Origin: a virus | Virus record (IMG/VR): IMGVR_UViG_3300010354_000228 | Coordinates: 1 to 37,890 of that record | Length of the DNA: 37,890 nt | Strand: one strand, 5' to 3' | In this document: piece by piece, positions 30,989 to 36,480 of the stretch | Layout of the letters: each line of letters opens with the position of its first letter | Numbering within the stretch: position 1 is the stretch's first letter | Made by a program: the position numbers and the translations under genes | The notes under the pieces: model-generated | What the model saw: the letters and a program-made list of their open reading frames with translations, nothing else | Told to the model about the DNA's origin: nothing | Database searches by the model: none

Positions 30989-31668
30989 CTGTAAACTATT
31001 TTCTCCTGATGTTCGTACGGAATTTTAACTTTCTTGTACTCCCCGTTTTCAAAGAAGTATTTGAGGTATTGTTTCCATTTGTTGTAATCTCCGTTTTCAT
31101 GCGTCATGGCAAAGCTAGCATCATAGGACTCAATGTAAAGTTTGAATCTTACATCATGATATTTAATGCCTAGTGATGTTGTGTATTTGATCACTAACAT
31201 TCTGTCTGCCTCCGTGGAAAAGAATCTATCAAAATGAATTGGCGTAATAACCTTTTCTCTTTTCTGTTCTTCTTTGTTCTTTTCTTCTCTTATGCCATTG
31301 CTTAAGGATTGCTCAGGCATTGCTTGTGCATTGCTTGAGTTATCCTTGTGCCATCGTGCGCTCGCTCCGTTCTTGCCTCTGTTTGAATAACTTACGCTTT
31401 TTTCGTGTTGCTCTTCTCGGATCTTTTCTAGCCTGTCGTTGAAATATTTTCCATCGCTTTTTTTGAACTTTTTCAAAACTTTCTCCAATTTTTTCACGGA
31501 AACTCCTGAAATTCTCTTCAGTTCTTTGTCGTTTTCTGGCACAAATCCTTTATCCCATTCATAGATTAAAAGCCTGATGTATGCGCCAACTTCCTCAGTA
31601 TTGAAGTCAAGAGTGCCAATAGTAAAGCGTTGCCAATAAAGTGGAAACCAATGTAATTCAGTAGCCAT
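30985..31668 (-). CDS. DUF1376/YdaU-like replication protein
   Basis: 227 residues. LHWFPLYWQRFTIGTLDFNT followed by EEVGAYIRLLIYEWDKG is the DUF1376 signature found in phage replication-initiation proteins (H/Y-F-P-L...GAYxRLL). The central NRGKNGASARWHK is the typical linker motif, followed by a Lys/Glu-rich linker and a helical C-terminus. Located directly upstream of the primase-helicase; it may help origin recognition or helicase loading. Preceded by a structured 156-nt leader driven by a consensus promoter. Confidence 0.75.
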   Translation of the reverse strand: MATELHWFPLYWQRFTIGTLDFNTEEVGAYIRLLIYEWDKGFVPENDKELKRISGVSVKKLEKVLKKFKKSDGKYFNDRLEKIREEQHEKSVSYSNRGKNGASARWHKDNSSNAQAMPEQSLSNGIREEKNKEEQKREKVITPIHFDRFFSTEADRMLVIKYTTSLGIKYHDVRFKLYIESYDASFAMTHENGDYNKWKQYLKYFFENGEYKKVKIPYEHQEKIVYR

Positions 31669-31683
31669 AGCTATAAATATTTA

Positions 31684-31755
31684 ACCCATCAGTCGAATTC
31701 ATCACTTTTGAACCGAGCATGAACGCGCTCAAGTGAATCAGTACTCCTGATGGGT
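31684..31755 (-). ncRNA. Structured 5' leader of the replication operon
   Basis: Minus strand: a 9-bp outer stem ACCCATCAG/CTGATGGGT encloses an inner arm with CACTT/AAGTG and GAGC/GCTC helices. It sits between a consensus promoter (31813-31842) and the ATG at 31668, so it should be transcribed as leader RNA. The 5' arm of the outer stem is also inside a possible 15-codon leader frame (31738-31785). Confidence 0.5.
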
Positions 31756-31785
31756 ATTTTTTGAAAAGTTGCTTTTGACGTTCAT
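31738..31785 (-). CDS. Possible 15-residue leader peptide
   Basis: An ATG at 31785, preceded by an A run, opens MNVKSNFSKNTHQEY and a TGA stop at 31738. Its last codons form the 5' arm of the stem described at 31684-31755, so ribosomes translating it would melt that stem. Short frames occur by chance; the placement is the only support. Confidence 0.25.
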   Translation of the reverse strand: MNVKSNFSKNTHQEY

Positions 31786-31812
31786 TTTTCTAGTCGGGTT
31801 CAATCGACTGGT

Positions 31813-31842
31813 CAAAGATAGTAATTATTTCTTTCCCTCCAA
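31813..31842 (-). promoter_or_regulatory. Consensus Bacteroidota promoter for replication operon
   Basis: Minus strand TTG (31842-31840), exactly 19 nt, TATCTTTG (31820-31813), matching the TTG-N19-TAnnTTTG consensus. Predicted start near 31806, giving a leader of roughly 140 nt before the replication gene. The -33 lies inside the end of the upstream HTH gene. Confidence 0.7.
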
Positions 31843-32106
31843 CTTTTTTAGCAAGATTTTTGCGGACTTACGTGAATACAATGGTATGTAATAATTGTAA
31901 TACATCTCCCCGTATTTGTCCTTCAGTTTGTCAGAGCAGATATAGAAAGCATTATCTGATTCGCTGATAATTTCACGCAGGTCGAATATACGCGCTCCCA
32001 GTCGTGTCGTGTGGTATCGTTTCGCGTAGTCTAGTGCTGTGATCTTCTTCCCTGCGATCATCTCACGGAGCGCGGTAATCATGATGGCTTGTCGTCGGTT
32101 TTTCAT
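31825..32106 (-). CDS. Helix-turn-helix protein (HTH_39-like)
   Basis: 93 residues. QAIMITALREMIAGKKITAL followed by DYAKRYHTTRLGARIFDLRE matches the winged-HTH pattern of small phage regulators of the HTH_39 type, including the LxARIxxLR turn. The C-terminus is basic. It lies between recombination and replication genes and is probably an early transcription regulator. Preceded by a 99-nt gap holding a strongly structured element. Confidence 0.75.
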   Translation of the reverse strand: MKNRRQAIMITALREMIAGKKITALDYAKRYHTTRLGARIFDLREIISESDNAFYICSDKLKDKYGEMYYNYYIPLYSRKSAKILLKKLEGKK

Positions 32107-32129
32107 AGTGTTGGTTTTATTTGGTTAAA

Positions 32130-32207
32130 AACAGGGCGGGTTTTCTCCGCTGCGGCAAATATCTAGTTCGGTAAATCGACTCAGCGCGACACCTCACGCC
32201 CCCTGTT
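32130..32207 (-). terminator. Large hairpin with T tail between recombination and HTH genes
   Basis: Minus strand AACAGGG (overlapping the upstream TAA stop) pairs with CCCTGTTTTT, leaving a 5-T tail. Inside, CGCTG/CAGCG forms a second helix. A terminator or a transcript-processing site is likely; the long internal region is more elaborate than a simple terminator. Confidence 0.5.
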
Positions 32208-32571
32208 ATGCGTCTATCTTACTTTTGAAGTGTTCAATGATTCCGTTAACTTTCGATTTGTAGTAACTGTCAAAGTCTGGATGCCCTGCCGAATCTTTAC
32301 TATAAAGCAGAAACAACACACCGCGCAATCGTTGCGCAGGGCTTTTACTTTTCTCCCACGATTCAACCTCAGCAAGTTCAACCTCCTTCATGACGTTAGC
32401 CTGAACAACATTAGCATCCGTTATCATGATCTTACAGAACTTGTTCTGAAACGAAAACAGATCGCCAACATCGGAAGGATTTAACTCCTGAGTAGTAAAT
32501 GTCAGTTTAACCGATCTATCCTGAAGGGTGCGGATGCCTTCAAATGTTCCTGCTATTACTTTTGTCGCCAT
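32206..32571 (-). CDS. Early hypothetical protein in recombination cluster
   Basis: 121 residues beginning MATKVIAGTFEGIRTLQDRS. An N-terminal beta part (VKLTFTTQELNPSDVGDLFS) is followed by KSPAQRLRGVLFLLYSKDSA and a Lys-rich helical end. It is coupled by TAATG to the 154-residue gene. Its place beside the ERF-type annealing protein suggests a DNA-recombination or single-strand-binding accessory role, but no motif proves it. Confidence 0.72.
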   Translation of the reverse strand: MATKVIAGTFEGIRTLQDRSVKLTFTTQELNPSDVGDLFSFQNKFCKIMITDANVVQANVMKEVELAEVESWEKSKSPAQRLRGVLFLLYSKDSAGHPDFDSYYKSKVNGIIEHFKSKIDA

Positions 32572-33035
32572 TATTTCAGCGTTACTTTGATGAATGATGT
32601 GGAAGACTTAACAGGCGGATTAATCGTTATACATTCCCCGTCTTCCAATACTACGTTAATAGGGGCTTTGAGTGTTTTCAGAAATGCTTCACGCTGCTTA
32701 CGTTGTTCTGCAAACTCTTCTTCGTGTTGCAATGCCAGTTGCCATTCAGGATCGCAACATACGGAGTAATCGTATTTAACGCCTGTTTCCGCTTTCTCAA
32801 TCTTAGCGGTGAACGCATCGAATGAACGCTCATGGTATTTGTTAGCCTCAGACATCACAAAGTCGCGTGTATTGCGCTGAACATCTTCAATAGCCTTCTT
32901 CATCGCGTTCAACTTTACGTGCAATTCCAGAGGGTTTATCTGTCCTTCCTGAACGGATAGGGTAAGTCGGGAGGCGAACGATTCCGCCTCCTGTTTATTT
33001 GTTGGGTTGAGATTTAAGAGTGATGTGATTTCCAT
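32571..33035 (-). CDS. Early hypothetical protein next to ERF recombinase
   Basis: 154 residues. Helical first half (NKQEAESFASRLTLSVQEGQ, HVKLNAMKKAIEDVQRNTRD), a YDYSVCCDPEW motif with two adjacent cysteines, a coiled stretch (EEEFAEQRKQREAFLKTL), and a beta C-terminus. Separated by two bases from the ERF gene. Proteins of this type recur next to phage annealing proteins, but the function is not established here. Confidence 0.72.
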   Translation of the reverse strand: MEITSLLNLNPTNKQEAESFASRLTLSVQEGQINPLELHVKLNAMKKAIEDVQRNTRDFVMSEANKYHERSFDAFTAKIEKAETGVKYDYSVCCDPEWQLALQHEEEFAEQRKQREAFLKTLKAPINVVLEDGECITINPPVKSSTSFIKVTLK

Positions 33036-33037
33036 GA

Positions 33038-33583
33038 TTAAAAAGTGTTAGCTGCGTCCTCCAATTGTTTCTTGTATTCTTTTTTCATCTTAAAATTTGC
33101 AACAAGTTTGTCGAATAACTCACGCTCCCCGTTGCTGATTCTGATCATGGCATCGTTGAATTGTTTGTCAGTCAACCATGCGCGGTTATCATCAGACTTA
33201 GGTGCTGCCGTTGGTTGTGTTGGTGTTGCTGCATTTCCATCATCGTCCTCGATTTCCAATGATAGCAATGACGCCAACGTGTATCTGCGGAAGTAAGTAA
33301 TGGCAGAGCCTACCTGTTGCGCGTTAAGGTTCGTTGGTAGTGCGATGTTTGATTCCAATACTTCACCAGTTTCGCTGTCTGATATAACCGTGTACACGCG
33401 ATCATTCATAATAGGTTGTGTAACAACCAATCCTAATTTTGAGCAGATCGGCTTGATCGCGCTGAGGATTGCAGGAAGTGTAGCATACTTCGATTTGAAA
33501 TGTGGGTTGATTGCGTCTTTCGCAATCGGTGTTAACTCTTTCTGTACTGCCAAAAGTTTGGCGTAGATTTTTTTGTTGTCCAT
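33038..33583 (-). CDS. ERF-family single-strand DNA annealing protein
   Basis: 181 residues. KIYAKLLAVQKELTPIAKDA with NPHFKSKYATLPAILSAIKP at the N-terminus, and AQQVGSAITYFRRYTLASLL near 88-107 followed by SLEIEDDDGNA, are the ERF family core. A Thr/Pro linker leads to a basic C-terminal helix. ERF proteins anneal complementary single strands for recombination and genome circularisation. Its leader is an A/C-rich tetranucleotide-repeat stretch rather than a ribosome-binding site. Confidence 0.87.
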   Translation of the reverse strand: MDNKKIYAKLLAVQKELTPIAKDAINPHFKSKYATLPAILSAIKPICSKLGLVVTQPIMNDRVYTVISDSETGEVLESNIALPTNLNAQQVGSAITYFRRYTLASLLSLEIEDDDGNAATPTQPTAAPKSDDNRAWLTDKQFNDAMIRISNGERELFDKLVANFKMKKEYKKQLEDAANTF

Positions 33584-33614
33584 TTTTCGGTTAGTTAGTT
33601 AGTTTGCTAATTTA

Positions 33615-33764
33615 TTAAAATTGTGCCGAATTGCAAGGGAAATCCTGCGCGTATTTTATTCTTGATTTAGGGTAGACCGTGTGCGAAATCCGCAACTTCG
33701 GCTGAACGGATTTAACCGTATTTTTCTTCGTCGGTGTCCCAAATAATTTGATAAGTGATCTCAT
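33615..33764 (-). CDS. 49-residue basic early protein
   Basis: An ATG at 33764 opens 49 codons to TAA at 33615: MRSLIKLFGTPTKKNTVKSV, then KLRISHTVYPKSRIKYAQ. It is strongly basic (about a quarter Lys/Arg) and begins 4 nt after the stop of the 78-residue gene, the usual spacing here. Without it there would be an unexplained 185-nt gap. Probably a small nucleic-acid-binding or host-takeover protein; no family recognised. Confidence 0.58.
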   Translation of the reverse strand: MRSLIKLFGTPTKKNTVKSVQPKLRISHTVYPKSRIKYAQDFPCNSAQF

Positions 33765-33768
33765 GTTG

Positions 33769-34005
33769 TTATCTGTTTAGGTATTGTTGAAATGCGTAAT
33801 CGCGGCAAATATCTACCAACTCTTTTGGCATATCTGTGGGGATGTCATGATCAATTACATCCGCTTCACTATGCGATGGCTGATCAAATGTCTTGGGTGA
33901 GTAGAATTCATCAATCTCAAATGTCACCTGCCACGTCTTGTGGATGGTCATGCCGTCATTGTGAATGTCAACGGTTACGGTCTCGTAAATTGGTTCGTCG
34001 TTCAT
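33769..34005 (-). CDS. Early acidic hypothetical protein
   Basis: 78 residues beginning MNDEPIYETVTVDIHNDGMT. Beta-rich first half (KTWQVTFEIDEFYSP) and an acidic middle (EADVIDHDIPTDMPKEL) ending DYAFQQYLNR. No cysteine or membrane motif. It overlaps a 59-residue gene by ATGA, placing it in the early operon. Function unknown. Confidence 0.7.
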   Translation of the reverse strand: MNDEPIYETVTVDIHNDGMTIHKTWQVTFEIDEFYSPKTFDQPSHSEADVIDHDIPTDMPKELVDICRDYAFQQYLNR

Positions 34006-34181
34006 TGGTTGTTATATTTAGTAAGATTGATTTCCATTGAAATAATGTCAAGAGGCGTAATGTCTATACTACTGGTACTTGCTGACTTGACTGCATCTTC
34101 AAATGTGTCGTGGTTAACTCCCGTTAAAAATATCCTCTTTGTTAATTTGTGCTGATACACTACGATGTAGATTGTTTTCAT
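34002..34181 (-). CDS. 59-residue early protein
   Basis: From ATG at 34181 to TGA at 34002: MKTIYIVVYQHKLTKRIFLT, GVNHDTFEDAVKSAS, ending IISMEINLTKYNNQ. The stop overlaps the next ATG as ATGA, and the start follows a G-free ACCAAAAAACAACC leader. These two features make it a convincing small gene. A beta-alpha-beta layout is likely; function unknown. Confidence 0.7.
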   Translation of the reverse strand: MKTIYIVVYQHKLTKRIFLTGVNHDTFEDAVKSASTSSIDITPLDIISMEINLTKYNNQ

Positions 34182-34204
34182 GTTGGTTGTTTTTTGGTTA
34201 GTGC

Positions 34205-34241
34205 GGTTGTAACGGGGCGGTTTCCCGACCCCGACACAACC
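34205..34241 (-). ncRNA. GNRA-capped hairpin between first early genes
   Basis: Minus strand helix GGTTGT/ACAACC, a small internal loop, CGGGG/CCCCG, a single T bulge, then CGG-GAAA-CCG with a GNRA tetraloop. It lies between the first and second genes of the early leftward operon. No T run follows, so processing or mRNA stabilisation is more likely than termination. Confidence 0.5.
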
Positions 34242-34246
34242 ACGTG

Positions 34247-34447
34247 TTAGTTATTGATTCTTTGTATTGTTTGTTTGATTTCAGTTGTTGCGCAGGTTGT
34301 GCCAAAACTAAATGATCCCTGAGATACGTGATTAATTGGTAGTGTCGTATAATAATTGCCATCTGTTGATGAAAGTTCAAGCCATTTAACTTTACTCGGA
34401 TTAAGAACTTCTCCGCATCTTTCGCATCTAATTACTTCTGGTTTCAT
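34247..34447 (-). CDS. First early leftward gene, zinc-ribbon-like protein
   Basis: 66 residues. CERCGEVLNP places Cys8 and Cys11 in a CxxC knuckle and Cys52 lies in FGTTCA, so a small metal-binding site is possible. WLELSSTDGNYYTTLP and VSQGSFSFGTTC fit a short beta protein of a type common in phage early regions. It is the first gene of the leftward transcript, 31 nt downstream of the expected start of a consensus promoter. Function not known. Confidence 0.72.
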   Translation of the reverse strand: MKPEVIRCERCGEVLNPSKVKWLELSSTDGNYYTTLPINHVSQGSFSFGTTCATTEIKQTIQRINN

Positions 34448-34484
34448 GACGTGGTTGTTTTTTTGTTTGATTAATTTGATAGGT

Positions 34485-34514
34485 CAAAGATACGGCAAGA
34501 TTTGATATGTGCAA
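34485..34514 (-). promoter_or_regulatory. Leftward early promoter
   Basis: Minus strand TTG (34514-34512), 19 nt, TATCTTTG (34492-34485): perfect match to the Bacteroidota consensus. The -33 overlaps the left copy of the 11-bp inverted operator (34513-34523). Confidence 0.8.
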
Positions 34515-34523
34515 CATATTACA
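34513..34523. promoter_or_regulatory. Operator half, left copy (AACATATTACA)
   Basis: Exact reverse complement of TGTAATATGTT at 34614-34624. It overlaps the -33 of the leftward promoter, so a bound protein would block that promoter. Confidence 0.6.
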
Positions 34524-34600
34524 CTAAATATTTATTGCAAATTTCGCAAATCGCTATTTTTACGCTAATTACAGCGAAAATAAATTTATTTCACAAAACA

Positions 34601-34633
34601 TTAGGATATATCATGTAATATGTTATATCTTTG
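34601..34633 (+). promoter_or_regulatory. Rightward promoter, leaderless geometry
   Basis: TATCTTTG at 34626-34633 is a perfect -7 box; the ATG of the HTH gene starts only 5 nt later, so the transcript should begin at or beside the start codon. The -33 is weak (TTAG at 34601, 21 nt upstream). The right operator copy abuts the -7 box. Confidence 0.65.
34614..34624. promoter_or_regulatory. Operator half, right copy (TGTAATATGTT)
   Basis: Eleven-base exact inverted partner of the site at 34513-34523, located immediately upstream of the rightward -7 box. In both directions it reads TGTAATATGTT toward the promoter it controls. Confidence 0.6.
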
Positions 34634-34638
34634 CAAAC

Positions 34639-34788
34639 ATGAAGATAGACACCAATAAACTAATGTCGGTTAGCAAGTATGCTAATGCACATGGTAAGTC
34701 CTTAGCGTGGGCTTATAAGCAGATCAAAGAAAAGAAAGTTGAATTTGTAACGCTAGACGGAACTAAGTTTATCGTTGTAAACAAGTAA
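34639..34788 (+). CDS. 49-residue HTH protein, candidate switch regulator
   Basis: ATG at 34639 to TAA at 34786-34788: MKIDTNKLMSVSKYANAHGK then SLAWAYKQIKEKKVEFVTLD and a FIVVNK end. SVSKYANAHGKSLAWAYKQI fits a MerR/excisionase-type helix-turn-helix with a short wing. It is the first gene of the rightward operon, predicted leaderless, and lies beside the paired operators, so it may regulate both promoters. Two bases separate it from the GIY-YIG gene. Confidence 0.72.
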   Translation: MKIDTNKLMSVSKYANAHGKSLAWAYKQIKEKKVEFVTLDGTKFIVVNK

Positions 34789-34790
34789 CT

Positions 34791-35303
34791 ATGTACTACG
34801 TCTATACACTTACAGACCCCAGAAATAACCACGTCAAATACGTTGGTATGTCTAAGAATCCTACTTTGCGATTAACTCAGCACATGACTGAATACGCAAG
34901 TAAAGAAAAAAGGAAATGGATTGATTCTCTTATTTCAGAAAATAAAATGCCAATTTTGGATGTTGTATTTAATCATGAAACTGAAAAAGAGGCGAGAGAC
35001 GAAGAAACCTATTTGATTAACACAATGATTTCATTCGGGTTTGAATTAGTAAATAGGAGAGATAATCACAAGGTTTTAAGTGATGATTCATTAGATTACC
35101 CATTTTTTGCAAACATGAAACATTATCACGATAAATATTACTTCGGAACGCTGAGTAAAAACGACTCTAGGCAATACTACGGACGACACAGCGTAATTAA
35201 ATCAGCGGCTTATATGTACGCCAAACGTAAAGGCATTAAATTATCAGCCAAGATGATACTAGAAAAAGACAACATTCACACACTCATAACTCGAATCAAA
35301 TGA
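34791..35303 (+). CDS. GIY-YIG nuclease-domain protein
   Basis: 170 residues. YVYTLTDPRNNHVKYVGMSK supplies the GIY (YVY) and YIG (KYVG) motifs, followed by LRLTQHMTEY with the expected Arg and, further on, ETEKEARDEETYLINTMISF with the catalytic Glu. The C-terminal 80 residues are basic and may bind DNA. It could be a free-standing homing-type endonuclease or an anti-host or recombination nuclease. It overlaps the next gene as ATGA. Confidence 0.82.
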   Translation: MYYVYTLTDPRNNHVKYVGMSKNPTLRLTQHMTEYASKEKRKWIDSLISENKMPILDVVFNHETEKEARDEETYLINTMISFGFELVNRRDNHKVLSDDSLDYPFFANMKHYHDKYYFGTLSKNDSRQYYGRHSVIKSAAYMYAKRKGIKLSAKMILEKDNIHTLITRIK

Positions 35304-35503
35304 AAGACTGGAAACACTTAGGACTTGTGATCCTAGCCATGTACGTTATCGCGTTATCCGCTGCGTTATTGCTAGGCGCGTGGATGACACACAAACCAAA
35401 CACCCTGCCGTCATATCGAATCGACACGACCTACGTTGATGCCTTTCACGTGGATAGTACAGGGCGGTATCTGATCAACTGGAAGGGCGACACGTGCCGA
35501 TAA
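35300..35503 (+). CDS. Small membrane-anchored protein
   Basis: 67 residues with one N-terminal hydrophobic helix (LGLVILAMYVIALSAALLLG, residues 7-26). The C-terminal half is a polar domain with IDTTYVDAFHVDSTGRYLIN. Single-pass topology with an exported C-terminus is likely, as in small phage superinfection-exclusion or spanin-like proteins; nothing more specific is visible. Coupled by ATGA to the GIY-YIG gene. The tRNA-like element begins 3 nt after its stop codon. Confidence 0.68.
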   Translation: MKDWKHLGLVILAMYVIALSAALLLGAWMTHKPNTLPSYRIDTTYVDAFHVDSTGRYLINWKGDTCR

Positions 35504-35506
35504 TAT

Positions 35507-35598
35507 CACCTCTTGGCGTAATCAGGAATGAATACTGAGTAGGGTAGCGTGTCCATTGATTTGGATCGGTGCGAGTTCGAATCTCGCAGAGGTGGCAC
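35507..35598 (+). tRNA. Degenerate tRNA-like element
   Basis: A perfect 7-bp acceptor helix (CACCTCT at 35507-35513, AGAGGTG at 35588-35594) and a perfect T arm (GCGAG-TTCGAAT-CTCGC, 35571-35587) are unmistakably tRNA-like. The D stem GCGT/GCGT needs two wobble pairs and its loop is stretched to about 27 nt, and the anticodon stem (TCCA/TGGA) closes a 6-nt loop. It is therefore probably a decayed or specialised tRNA, or a tRNA-derived insertion site, rather than a working adaptor. No CCA is encoded. Confidence 0.45.
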
Positions 35599-35669
35599 AT
35601 AACGTTTTGCAGATTGGCGCAGTTTGCGGTGGCTTGTGGGAAGGGAATTGCGCTAAGATGCTGTTAGGT
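35597..35669 (+). other. attC-like inverted repeat 1 (integron cassette recombination site type)
   Basis: ACATAAC (one base off the RYYYAAC inverse core) and GTTAGGT (perfect GTTRRRY core) bound a 73-nt imperfect palindrome. The internal arms GCAGATTGGCGCA and TGCGCTAAGATGC pair at 10 of 13 positions. Layout R''-L''-loop-L'-R' and length agree with integron attC sites. It lies 34 nt upstream of the first methyltransferase start and begins at the 3' end of the tRNA-like element. Confidence 0.5.
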
Positions 35670-35703
35670 GTCTGGTTTAAAAATTTATAAAAATAGCAAA
35701 GGA

Positions 35704-36357
35704 ATGAAAATACTTAATTTATATGCTTGTTTAGGTGGAAATAGATACCTATGGGGCGAAGAACACGAAATAACGGCAGTAGAACTTGACCCCGAATTAG
35801 CAAGGATGTACAAAGAAAGATTTCCAAATGATACTGTAATTGTAGCAGATGCACACCAATTTTTATTGGAACACTACAAAGAGTATGATTTCATTTGGAC
35901 AAGCCCACCTTGCCCGACCCATAGCCGTATCAGGTTTAACCAAGCGAAAGGCAGAAATGATGATGTTTATAAAGCAGAATACCCCGATATGACTTTATAC
36001 CAAGAAATATTGCTGCTTAATAATTATTTTGAGGGTAGATATGTGGTTGAGAATGTTATACCTTATTACGAGCCATTAATACCGGCTCAAAAACGTGGAA
36101 GGCATTTGTATTGGTGCAATTTTACTTTGCCTACAATTTTAACGAATAGACACGTACAAGTTGGAACCGGTACAGATGAAGTGAAAAAACTTTGTGAGTT
36201 TCATAAAATTGATTTAAGTAGTTATAAAGGCGAACAAAGGAAAGATAAAATTGCACGAAACTTGGTGGATTTTGAAGCTGGTAAAACTATACTTGATACG
36301 GCTATGGGAATTATGAGAAGGCTAAACACACAACAGGGTGCGTTGGAATTTTTATAA
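35704..36357 (+). CDS. DNA cytosine-C5 methyltransferase 1 (minimal)
   Basis: 217 residues from the ATG at 35704; an in-frame GTG upstream at 35668 overlaps the attC-like element and is unlikely. Motif I NLYACLGGN near 5-13, motif IV SPPC with catalytic Cys70, motif VI VVENV with ENV at 116-118, and GRHLYW as motif VIII-like block. It is much shorter than typical C5 methyltransferases and has little room for a target-recognition domain. No restriction enzyme is adjacent, so protection from host restriction is likely. Composition is AT-richer than most of the genome. Confidence 0.85.
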   Translation: MKILNLYACLGGNRYLWGEEHEITAVELDPELARMYKERFPNDTVIVADAHQFLLEHYKEYDFIWTSPPCPTHSRIRFNQAKGRNDDVYKAEYPDMTLYQEILLLNNYFEGRYVVENVIPYYEPLIPAQKRGRHLYWCNFTLPTILTNRHVQVGTGTDEVKKLCEFHKIDLSSYKGEQRKDKIARNLVDFEAGKTILDTAMGIMRRLNTQQGALEFL

Positions 36358-36371
36358 ATTTTTAAACTTGC

Positions 36372-36458
36372 ACCTAACGTTTACAGCTATACGTCAGGTT
36401 TTGTTTTTCACAAAACTTGCGTATGGGTGGTGTTACATGCAGTTTTTGTGTGTTGGAT
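36372..36458 (+). other. attC-like inverted repeat 2
   Basis: ACCTAAC (perfect RYYYAAC) and GTTGGAT (perfect GTTRRRY) bound 87 nt located just after methyltransferase 1 and 22 nt before methyltransferase 2. The interior folds as TACG/CGTA plus CAGGTTTTG/CAAAACTTG. The R''/R' pairing is weaker (5 of 7) than in element 1. Confidence 0.45.
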
Positions 36459-36480
36459 TAGTAAAAATTAAAAATATAAT

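Noticed and set aside
31684-31763. Plus-strand terminator (stem then ATTTTTT)
   Set aside because: There is no plus-strand gene upstream for it to terminate; the leftward promoter at 31813-31842 makes the minus-strand leader reading more sensible.
33792-34155. Plus-strand frames opposite the early genes
   Set aside because: They oppose well-coupled minus-strand genes and have biased, low-information composition; the plus-strand operon begins only at 34639.
34198-34380. 60-residue frame on the minus strand overlapping the first early gene
   Set aside because: It is in a different frame almost wholly inside the zinc-ribbon-like gene, contains the GNRA hairpin, and lacks a protein-like composition.
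35668-35703. Earlier GTG start for methyltransferase 1
   Set aside because: The added residues fall in the attC-like core and spacer, and motif I normally lies within a few residues of the start, as in methyltransferase 2.
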